This document shows, in pieces, positions 55,379-64,000 of a DNA stretch of 64,000 nucleotides. Origin of the DNA: Diphasiastrum complanatum (lineage: Eukaryota; Streptophyta; Lycopodiopsida; Lycopodiales; Lycopodiaceae); NCBI GenBank assembly GCA_029204225.1, contig MU832109.1, positions 1 through 64,000 of the forward strand. Reading direction: 5' to 3'. The translations under genes were made by a program, and so were the position numbers. A model generated the notes under the pieces. The model was not told where the DNA came from and made no database searches. It was given only the letters and a program-made list of their open reading frames with translations. How positions within the stretch are numbered: the stretch's first letter is position 1; every line of letters begins with the position of its first letter.

Positions 55379-57527
55379 GTAAATCTTTTTGATCCAACAC
55401 TGCAGACAAATCTATCGTTTAACTAGCTTTTAAGCCACGTTCTTTAGGCCTGCTTTGAAGTTACACGTGCTTTGTACATAAATTGATTGCATTGCTTACA
55501 GTAGGGGTCGAACTCTCCATTTTAATTGGCATCCTCTTCATGATCAGTTCCTTTTGAAGGAAGTTGATTGTCTTTTAGTTGATATCATGTTGGTTGCATT
55601 TAATCACTAGAGCTTACATGTCGTTGATCTTTGAAGCTATGCCTGTCCAAGTTCTGAGAAAAATGCCAATCCGAGTTTCTTTATCCTTAAAATTTCTGTA
55701 CAGATGTGGATCTGCGGAAATCCTCTGACGATCAGGGGACAAGAGTATGCAAACGATAAGGCCATTTACATTGCAAACCATTCATCGATAATGGATGTGC
55801 CTCTGATGCTATGGCTGACTCCATTGCGGACAGTTGGAATAGGGAAAAAGGAGGTATCAAGTCAACTTCCTATTTGGACTAATATTTTTCGGTTTTCTGG
55901 TGGATTAGTTTTTGCATTGTTTGCTGTTTCCGTTCTGCAGTTCTTGCAAAAATGTAAAAGAATCTTCATTTCTTTTTGCGCTTCACTAGTCTGCAATTTC
56001 TTGTTTATCTTGAAGTGCTACTTCACAGCTTTTACCAAATTGTCGAATACATGAGATGTGTTCTGTTAGGTTGATACTTACAATCTTTCCGGGAAGTAGA
56101 TAACTAGCTCCTTCTTCTGAGAATATACTCCTTACTCATTTGCACATCAAATTTTACAAGCACAAACGAAAGATGATCTGAGAGAACAGTAGCTTCAAGA
56201 GTTGATGTTTGTGTGTAATGGAATCAATGATGTTCTGAGAACCCAAATCAGAGGTATCAGATTATTTATTACTAACTTAGTTATAGGCAGATACAAATGA
56301 AGAGGGCTTCAATTGCAACAAGCTTGTCTTTAACTGTTTAAGCTTCTGGCTGCAGGTGATTTGGTTCCCATTTTTTGGAATTTTATTCATGATGGCTGGT
56401 CATCTAAGGATAGACAGATCAAATCGAGAGTCTTCACATGCATCGATGACCGAGGTATAAATGATATGTCTGAAGTGTCTTTGCAAATCTAGTCAGAAAC
56501 AAGCATGTTCGCTGGTCATGTTTGTGTTCTGATTTGAGGCCTAATTTTTGCATTGACGAGTCTTGTGTTTCAGAGTCAGCTGCTCAAATGGGTAGGTCAC
56601 GGTGTATGCTTTACTGAACTAATTGTATACTGCAAACATATGAATTCATATTGTCAAACAGACAAATGGCATAACTACCTTTTTGGTGCGAAGACCCCTG
56701 ATCTTTATGATGTTCATGGACCCAAAACTCTTGCATTAACGGCCGCTTTTGCATTCCTGCACTGCATTGTGTAAAAGTTGTTGCAAGATGAGCTGAGATT
56801 CACGTCTGGATCAAAAACATGTTTTCCTTGTTTCTTTGAAGCAAAAAGAATAGCTCATAAAAACCATTGGAATACGTGAAAACAAGAAACTGTTGTTGAA
56901 TTTGCCATCTGTGCATGTCAAGAATAGAGAAAATGGCTACTGTTGAAGTGTTGACATACGTTGTAGATTCTTACATGAGTCAAAGCATGCTTTGCTTAAC
57001 AGATGAACTTGAATTCCATCTCATTGAGAAATCTCAACATAGAATTTGCTTTCAACAGGTAGCAAAAGAGATAGTCGAGAATGATCTTTCTCTTGGTATG
57101 TTTCCTGAGGGCACAAGGTCCTCAGATGGCAGGCTGCTGCCATTCAAAAAGGTGGTTATCTTTTGTCAATTATGGACCTTACATTTTACCCAATTTCATC
57201 TGCTGTTACTTGTGCATCCAAATTTTATTTGAGTTGACGATTAGTTTTATTTTTCAGGGATTCATTCACCTGGCTTTACAAACAAAACGCCCAATAGTAC
57301 CTGTGGTTCTGACAGGAACATACCTTGGCTGGCCCAAACATAGTTTTCATGTGAGACCAGCTCCAGTGAGTGTTACTTTCTTGCCACCAATCAAAACAGA
57401 TGATTGGACTATAGACAAAGTAAATAATTATACTGAAATGATACATGACATATACGTGAAGCATCTTCCTGAACGACAGAGACCTTTGGAGATGTCTCCA
57501 ACTAAAGAGGGCCTATCCATAAACTGA
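55073..57527 (+). CDS. 1-acyl-sn-glycerol-3-phosphate acyltransferase, class-B-like, five exons, 305 aa
   Basis: Spliced coding region 55073-55378, 55704-55853, 56356-56454, 57059-57151, 57258-57527 (918 nt), all junctions GT-AG and all phase 0. The enzyme adds an acyl group from acyl-CoA to lysophosphatidic acid, giving phosphatidic acid for membrane lipid and triacylglycerol synthesis. Residues about 49-83 form a long hydrophobic hairpin-like membrane segment. The catalytic NHSSIMD (NHX4D) lies at residues 127-133, GHLRIDRSNR in exon 3, FPEGTRS at 200-206, and GFIHLALQTKRPIVPVVLTG from residue 217. The C-terminal part (IKTDDW, MIHDIYVKHLPERQRPL) closely follows the coconut and Limnanthes class B LPAATs. 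The plastid LPAT1 type instead has a distinct GRLNSFKKGAF block here. No transit peptide is evident, so an ER location is likely. Start: first ATG after an in-frame stop at 55043. All key residues are intact. Confidence 0.9.
55704..55853 (+). CDS. Acyltransferase exon 2 (catalytic NHX4D)
   Basis: Acceptor ttctgtacag, donor AAGGAG|GTATCA. Encodes MWICGNPLTIRGQEYANDKA, IYIANHSSIMDVPLMLWLTP, LRTVGIGKKE. The His and Asp of the acyltransferase motif I are present. Confidence 0.92.
56356..56454 (+). CDS. Acyltransferase exon 3
   Basis: Acceptor ggctgcag, donor ACCGAG|GTATAA. Encodes VIWFPFFGILFMMAGHLRID then RSNRESSHASMTE, the motif II region (KE-IWYPLFG---L-NH-RIDRSN in relatives). Confidence 0.92.
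56455..57058 (+). other. Acyltransferase intron 3
   Basis: A 604-bp intron. Open frames inside it (56553-56774 and 56915-57058) are not needed for the protein and have no acyltransferase similarity. Confidence 0.8.
57059..57151 (+). CDS. Acyltransferase exon 4 (FPEGTR)
   Basis: Acceptor ctttcaacag, donor AAAAAG|GTGGTT. Encodes VAKEIVENDLSLGMFPEGTR then SSDGRLLPFKK. FPEGTR is motif III, which binds the glycerophosphate substrate. Confidence 0.93.
57258..57527 (+). CDS. Acyltransferase exon 5 (last)
   Basis: Acceptor atttttcag, then GFIHLALQTKRPIVPVVLTG, TYLGWPKHSFHVRPAPVSVT, FLPPIKTDDWTIDKVNNYTE, MIHDIYVKHLPERQRPLEMS and a TGA stop. This is motif IV and the class B C terminus. Confidence 0.93.
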   Translation, partial: GFIHLALQTKRPIVPVVLTGTYLGWPKHSFHVRPAPVSVTFLPPIKTDDWTIDKVNNYTEMIHDIYVKHLPERQRPLEMSPTKEGLSIN

Positions 57528-58771
57528 GTGCTGATTCACAGGATGGTTGATCCTTCACTGATGATTGAAGGACTTTTTCGTTAACTTTGGTCAACAGATA
57601 CAGTAATGTGCTGTGCTTTGTACTTGATGCAACATATTGGGCTTTTGAATCTGTTTATGTAAGGCTGCTGAACAATTGCCGTTGTTTTGTTGATTACCAA
57701 AACTGAATATTTCATGAATGAATGACATTTGAGAATATTATTCATTGTACATTAGACACATGACGAAAGTACATTTGAATCTTAATATATATATATCAAT
57801 TCTTGTATGTTCTCATTTGTGCTCTGGATAGGAGTTGGAACTCTTGATCTCAAAGAAAGGAAAGGAAATCCTATCAAATTCACAGCTTATTGGAGGACAA
57901 ATCTTTTGATTTATTGACTGCGTGATTTTTTAAGGCAGCTTTTCTTTTCTTTTCTTTTTTCCCTTTCTTTTTTTTATTTTTGTGGGCAATATCAGTATCA
58001 AATTAAAGCGTTAAGGTCAATACATTTATGTAGGTTGCCGAATGTTTCGGGTAAAATGTGGTCCAGTACATCAATTCCTCCTGGAATCTGTCAATCCTTA
58101 CTGATTTTTTAATATTTGTTTTTTCTTTTTTCGAGATTTTGAATTTAGAAACGCGTTTCTAAAAACTTTTTTTTTTTTTTTTCCAAAAGTGAGTTTATGT
58201 GCAACTATGGGTTTGTAAACAATGATTGTGTTTTGTGGTTGGTGTTGTACCCAAAGGTTTAGAAATCTCATGGTATTTGATCTTGTCAAAATAATGCCCC
58301 ATGTCAGTAGATCTAGTTCATTTTGTGCCAATGCAATGCAATATCAGTCATCATACTACAAAAGACTTAGTATTGTGATGGTGATGTTATTTATGCTCCA
58401 ATTGCAATAAACATTTGTTGCAAGTAAATAGACATTTTGTTTGCACTTCATTGACATATTTTGTTTGCTCAAAAAACTACAATGCTCCCAGCATAGATAT
58501 AAATTTCTTGTTGAGGTGCCTTGTACCCATCCCCTTCATGCCTTGGTGCTCACTTTGCTTCGTGGACATAGTTTACAAATGGGTCTCCACCGACCAACTG
58601 ATGTTCACATATAATTATTTTCCATGTTCATTGAATTTCCCGACCGAGTGGTATTGCCAAATCTAAGAGGGCAAACAGTCATGTTCAATCTTTTAGCAAC
58701 TAACTTTGAAATCATTAGTACTAAAATGATTTTGTAGCCAAACATTTTAGAGTGCGAAGTGATGTTTAGAA
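57528..58771 (+). other. 3' flank of the acyltransferase gene, AT-rich
   Basis: Contains the presumed 3' UTR (ending perhaps near 57730, where ttcatgaatgaatgac occurs), a pyrimidine run at 57940-57978 and a T-run at 58168-58183. A palindromic gaaacgcgtttc lies at 58148-58159. No coding homology is seen. Confidence 0.5.
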
Positions 58772-59473
58772 TATTGAAGTATTCAACAGATCAGACGAAA
58801 TAATAAGAGATTTATTAATTACAAATGATTACAGAGAAGCATACAGTCTAACATGATACTGAACGCAATAAGAAGATCGATTGATTCAGTAAGTAGCATG
58901 TACAAATCAGATGATGAGAGCACAAAGCAATAGCAGATGAAACCGCGTACTCAAGTTATCTCTGAAATAATTGAAAACTTTATGTGATGCACTTCCGCTA
59001 ATAAGCAGTAAGCACTAATAGCAATACTCTAATAGAGCTTTGAAAAACTTTCTAGAGACCATAGAAATCTTTAATGATCAACTATATATACTAAAGTAGT
59101 TAAAGCTCATCCGGTAGGATAGCTAATCAGGTCGTAGATCGCAATTGGCAGTTAGCCGTAATGCGTTGTCATCCATCCAGTTAGAACTTCCCAAATATTT
59201 ACTTGCAACGCAGTTAGGGCAAGTCTTTAGCTTCATATCAGGCGGAACAACAACTATCATCCTTCGACATGTTTGACTCCTTTGACTTTCATCGGAGTCA
59301 TCCGATATGTCGGAGGTTGTCCGATATGTCAGAGCCACTTGTTGAGCAATTCCCGAGTATTTTTGCAGACTGTGTAGAAACACGAATAAAACTGTAGAAC
59401 TGGATAATGAATGGATGTAGATTAAAGATCGATTATTCGGATGAATCACTCGCGATAGTAGAATAATCCAATA
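58772..59473 (-). repeat. 3' LTR of Copia V with TA...TA ends
   Basis: The minus-strand polypurine tract AAGGGGGAG (59482-59474) is followed immediately by TATTGGATTATTC. At the far end the plus strand reads TATTGAAGTATTC (58772), giving short inverted terminal repeats TATTG/CAATA. A TATA-like actatatatact is at about 59080-59091. Only this LTR is in the window, so the outer boundary rests on the inverted-repeat match. Confidence 0.65.
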
Positions 59474-59953
59474 CTCCCCCTTAATCTGAATCCATGAATG
59501 CCTTGACCCTCAAACTTAGTTCTGCACAAAATTTTGTGTATCCAAGCTTAGTGCCTTGGTAAATACATCAACTGTCATATCTTGCGTTTGACAATACTGC
59601 AAGTTTACCTCTTTGTTGAGAACTTTGCTTCTGACATAGTGATACTTCATTTCAATGTGCTTACTCTTAGAATGGAATCTAGGATTGGCTGATAAAGCAA
59701 TAGCACTTTGATTATCAAAAAATAAAGTTGTCGAAGCATATTGTTTCAGACAAACATCTGAAAGTAAGTTTCTCAACCATATTGCTTCCTTTGTAGCTTG
59801 AGAGGCTGCGATATACTCTGATTCAATCGAAGATAGAGCTATCGAAGTATGCTTGCGACTGTTCCATGAAATAGGACCGTTGTTAAGGAAGAATGTAAAT
59901 TCAAAAGTGGATTTATGAGTGTCTATTTTTTTTTTTACATTGCATCCTTGCAT
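59474..59953 (-). pseudogene. Copia V RNase H end
   Basis: Minus-strand open frame: NGPISWNSRKHTSIALSSIE, SEYIAASQATKEAIWLRNLL, FFDNQSAIALSANPRFHSKS, KHIEMKYHYVRSKVLNKEVN and TVDVFTKALS. These are the canonical C-terminal Copia RNase H motifs (SSTE-EY-A---A--EA-WLR, DN-SAI-L--NP-FH-R-KHI). The rest of the element is missing to the right of about 59960, so it is a 3' remnant. Confidence 0.9.
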
Positions 59954-62900
59954 CTAATCTATAAGCAACTTGTTGCTTTGAGAAACCAAGTTGTTGCATT
60001 TCACTACATCATGTAATAACTTCCATTTCTAACAAATCAACATCATATTAAACTTCTCATGTTACAAAGTCGTTTGCAAACTCACTGCTCATTGAAATCA
60101 CATTTTGACAATCACCTATAAAGTAACAATCAACTCGACATACACTTATTCCTTTCTCACGTTCTGTCTATGATAAAACCATTACTAATTGATCAACAAA
60201 TCTTATCAGTTTGTCGTAAGTTTTGAATGTCTATTCAAAACTATCAACAAACCAATATCAAATTTTTAATTATACATTACAAAACTTCTGAAGATTGTGC
60301 ACATATTTAAAAATCAAAATATAAATCCATTGCACAAAATAATTTTTCTCACATTATTAAATTTGATTTTAACTTATTATTCTCATATTATGGCAACGCC
60401 TTTGTGGCCCTCCATACCACATCATACTTGTTTATGATTTGATTAGACTAGCTTTCTATTATTTTTCTCTGCTGTTCTCGGCTCCCCCCCTCTCTAATTC
60501 AATTTTTTTTTGCGCATTTATCAACTTGCTTTCGAGACCAATAAGAATATTTTGTTTTTTGTTGTCCTTACGAGATTCGTCCAAGTTAAGGACTTTGGCT
60601 ACTTTTGTGATTTTTTTGGGAGTCCTCCACTCCGTTTTGTTGTTGGCCTCTATGACATTATTAATTTCTCTTAGGATCGACGCTTCCATTTGTAGCTAGA
60701 TCACATGCAAGATCCCCCTCTCTTCGTTCCACCCTCGTTGATCCCTTCACCTTCAAACACGCACAGGTATGATACGCATCTGAGACGTACAAGCCAACAG
60801 TGTCACTAGAGCCATTATCATAAGCCCTCACAGAGCACATCAAGAACTACCGCACAACCGTCGTTGCCCTTCCAGATACCCTCCGCCTAGCTTACAATGA
60901 GCTTCGTGCTCTATACTACAATTGCCATCAGTATAACTCCACCACCCTCATCCTCTGCTACAATGCGGCAATGGCACACTATAATGTCATCGTCTAAGAT
61001 CCATCCATCTGCCATCTCTGCACCATCTCCGACTTTCCGTTCATTGAATCCACCTCTACCATTGATTACAAGCAACTCCATCTCACGTTTTCCCACTTCG
61101 ACCTCCAAATTGGTGGAGATAGTAATTTCAACCAAAATCTCCAGTACGTCGCCCAGGCCAAAGCCACCTCCACACTTTAATGTGACCCACTTCATCTCCT
61201 TCAAAAATAGACCTTCCATCCACCTCCACCATCCCACCTCGCTCTTATGACACTTGTGACCTATTGCGGTACATCAACATTGGTACCAAAAGTTCTACAC
61301 CGTACCTGATGCGGAACAATTGGTGCTCTTTGTCAAACAATATCCAGATATCATGACAAGAAGCGGCTATACATTACTAGGCAAGGTCGAAGACCTCCTA
61401 AAGCTGACATTGACGAACCTCATATCCCTTCTGCATCCCCAACCAGAATGGTGGAAGGTGGTGCTCATGCGCATCCCTGAGTTGATTCGGGAATATCTCA
61501 TGGCTCTGACAACAATAAGGGCAAATCCAGCATTTCATCCAATGCCCAGAAGAAGAGCATGGATAGCACTGAAGACTCCAAGCGTCGTGGTCTATAATTG
61601 GCCCGTAATAAAATAGGCACATGGTTGGAAGATAGCGGTCGACATCACCAGGGCCCTTTTCTGATCGATGCAGCTAACTCACCAGACCTTATTATTATTA
61701 AAGCCGATTACAACATGGAGACTCTTCTGATTGTTGCAAAAGTGATACCAGATGGAATCTCTGCTTTGGATAGTACTTCTTTAATCCCAATAAAAGCTTC
61801 AAGTCAACGACCAACGAGGACCAGATCCCTCTATACCAGACCTACCATTGCTTGTCCGCAACATCTTTTGTCAACATAGTGAGGTTGGAATGATGGTATA
61901 CGAGATGGACTTAATGGGAAATATGCACTTGACGTTCGGTCCAATCCGCTTGCAATCCTTAACCTGTAGCTCATTGTGGTCTCAATTCATCCGCTTGGTC
62001 GCTGCGACCCACCGACAAAACCGAGATGTTGAAGATAAGAAAGGCAAACATATTGAACAGGCCCAATGAACTGTTGATCCATCATCTATATTCAAAAATG
62101 AAAAAAAGCATAAAAGAGACTCACTTTTATTTTCCTTGTTTTTCACCGTTCTTTTTGCTTCTCCTTTCTTATTTTCTCTTTCATCTTCATAACTACTTTA
62201 GTACATACACCCTCCTTGCTTCCCCCCTCTTCTGTGCATAATTTGTTGCCAAACTTTTTCCCTCACTTTTTTTTGCCATTTCTCGTCTCCCTATCTTCCC
62301 TCAAACCCCTTCTTTACGACCTTATGGTTCCACATTGCCACTCCCACCAACGTCACAGACATACCCAGGTGCCAAGAGACTTTTACCAAATTCGTAGTGG
62401 AGGCATGTAAAGTGTAGATCTAGTTCACTTACGTAAAACCTGTGTAAAGCTGCAACTTTAGTTAAATTACTTAGACCCCATGAAACAACCAATGTTAGAA
62501 GATTCTTCTAACCGGTTCCATCCATACTAAGCGTATGAGGGATCTCAAAAAGCAAATTCGAGCCACCAAACTACAATGGAGAGCATCACCAAGTCATCAA
62601 CTTAAGGAGCTCCAGAATCTAAACATACCAGGAGCGCCAATACCAAGAAGTCGACAAGTAGTGGACTGGCCAACGAGCGAAAACAAAGCCCAATGCCTTA
62701 CAACCATATTCTACAGCTACGGAAATAAAATCATGGCCAGGTCGACAAAAATCTACATAAAATGTAATGTCAGACACCCGTAGAAGGTGCATTGTACTCG
62801 CAAGTCTACGGTGCGAGAATTAGAGGTAGATTCACTCTCAAATGGGCCCAAAGTGAAAGGAACCCAAGTAGTTAAAATGCAATTGGGTTTTAAAAACTTT

Positions 62901-63300
62901 ATAGAGTCAAGTTGTTATGGCACATGGTTTTGGGTGAACCAAAAGTCTTGACCCTAGGAATGTCTATATAAGGGCATGTGACACCATTTTTGAGCAACTT
63001 TTTTCATTTGACCATCTGAGTAAGTCCCCATGCATGGTATAGCTTGGAGGAGATAATGTTCACTCCAGATCCTCCATCCACTATTGTTGATTGTCATGGA
63101 AACTCTCGATGCGTAATTGGGATCGTTATGTGCTTTGCATCATTTTTCCATCCTACTCCTACTTGGTGGATGGGTTGCAATCCTTCAGCTCCATCTGGCA
63201 TTAGGTTGGTGGGGTGTGGGTTGGTTATGTCATTGCTCGGTCCATCCACGTATGCTTTTAATCATTCCCAAAGGGTCAGATGCATTTTGAGCAAGGTGCC
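59954..63300. other. No recognisable gene or element
   Basis: Open frames on both strands at 60897-61250 and on the plus strand at 61320-62069 are moderately long, but none shows a family motif I can name, and some may be decayed polyprotein. A pyrimidine-rich patch lies at 62130-62300. Confidence 0.45.
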
Positions 63301-63639
63301 CAATGGACATCTCCTCTCAACAGATCAACCAAAACAGATGTATGATCTTTTTCTATCTCCTTGCTCTGGAAAGGGATCTCCATACCATAACGTTCATGTG
63401 CATCTTGTCCGGTCTCACTGATGAACTACAGCAGCTTTGGATTCACCAGGGAGTGGGGGGAAGCTTTCGGTCGTCGATCATTTTCACCCTCGGGCTAACC
63501 CTTGTCATGCTTATGGGCTGCCTCTCTGGCTTGATCTAGGGCTTCTCTTACCCATTCCTTCATGCATTTAAAGTTTTCTTGCTCACAACAATGGGATTGG
63601 GGTATTTTTCCAACGTATATAGAACCTAATGAGCCACTA

Positions 63640-63990
63640 CTAGGTCTTGTAGTAAAGAATTTGGCTGGTTATTTTTTTAGTCATTTTTGCCCTCTGGTCT
63701 AGATGAATACAAGCATCATAGATGTCTTAGGTTCTCCTACCACACTCATCAAGTGCAACGGGATGGAAATCACACATTGTTTTTCCTTTCTCATTGGACA
63801 CATTAGATATGGGTTTCTGTACCGACAATTACAACAAAGTGGCACAAAGTTGTCTTGTGGCTTGTTAGGGCACTCGACAATTCTATGATTGCTCCACATC
63901 CATAACATTTAATGGGAGCTCTAAATCTAGTACCATGAAGCTGGTTCGCGTAGATTGGTATCAACTCACCATTCACTCCATCTGTAAAAT
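63640..63990 (-). pseudogene. Decayed gag zinc-knuckle fragment
   Basis: Minus strand, split over two frames: KCYGCG, then NHRIVECPNKPQDNFVPLC, then CNCRYRNPYLMCP. This gives two damaged C-x2-C...H...C knuckles in series as in LTR-retrotransposon gag proteins. The frames to the left (toward 63300) may be an earlier or later gag part. Family is uncertain, perhaps Gypsy. Confidence 0.4.
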
Positions 63991-64000
63991 GCACTGGGAC

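Noticed and set aside
56553..57232. Open frames within the acyltransferase gene as extra exons
   Set aside because: Exon 3 joins exon 4 directly in phase 0 with continuous homology; the extra frames have no acyltransferase similarity.
60439..62410. Cluster of moderate open frames as a cellular gene
   Set aside because: No recognisable domain, no consistent splice sites, and low-complexity patches explain several of them.

Overview
This is a nuclear window from a land plant with a large, retrotransposon-laden genome. The evidence is two intron-rich genes with GT-AG introns and plant-specific relatives, and dense LTR retrotransposons with plant initiator-tRNA primer sites. The very long transposon-filled introns suggest a fern or gymnosperm, but the sequence alone does not fix the lineage. 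There are no bacterial features, CRISPR arrays or RNA genes that I can support.

Gene 1 runs right to left, from 46143 to 1634. Its nine exons join without a frame break into a predicted 603-residue protein of the plant At2g33490/At3g26910/At5g41100-like family, which has an N-terminal BAR-like helical region and a Ser/Pro-rich tail. The gene spans about 44.5 kb because intron 1 (28451-46026, 17.6 kb) and intron 5 (5454-24344, 18.9 kb) are filled with mobile elements. The exons are small islands: exon 1 at 46.1 kb, exon 2 at 28.4 kb, exons 3-5 at 24.3-24.9 kb, and exons 6-9 at 1.6-5.5 kb.

Intron 5 holds a Ty3/Gypsy element 'G' (plus strand, 6.3-8.2 and 20.2-21.1 kb) split by about 12 kb of Copia sequence. 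That block contains Copia 'X' (minus; LTR copies at 8.2-9.0 and 19.0-20.2 kb), Copia 'Y' (minus, 9.0-13.3 kb) and a 3'-truncated Copia 'Z1' (plus, 13.3-16.85 kb). Intron 1 holds Copia 'W' (plus, 31.4-40.5 kb). A complete-ended Copia 'Z2' (minus, 31808-37310) sits at the end of W's 5' LTR, flanked by the target duplication TGTGA. Z1 and Z2 belong to one family and lie in opposite orientation inside the same transcription unit. Intron 1 also has Gypsy fragments at 44.2-45.3 kb and a possible lone LTR at 42.1-42.7 kb.

Between the genes (46.2-55 kb) are the gene 1 leader, an 84-88-bp tandem repeat, a LINE reverse-transcriptase fragment, two Gypsy pol fragments and a GC-rich hairpin. Gene 2 runs left to right (55073-57527). 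Its five phase-0 exons encode a 305-residue class-B-like (ER type) 1-acyl-sn-glycerol-3-phosphate acyltransferase with intact acyltransferase motifs. The remainder (57.6-64 kb) has a Copia 3' end whose LTR termini are TA...TA rather than TG...CA, anonymous AT-rich sequence, and a decayed gag zinc-knuckle fragment.

All retroelements seen are disabled by stops, frameshifts or missing domains. The two cellular genes are divergently oriented, about 9 kb apart, and show no obvious functional link.
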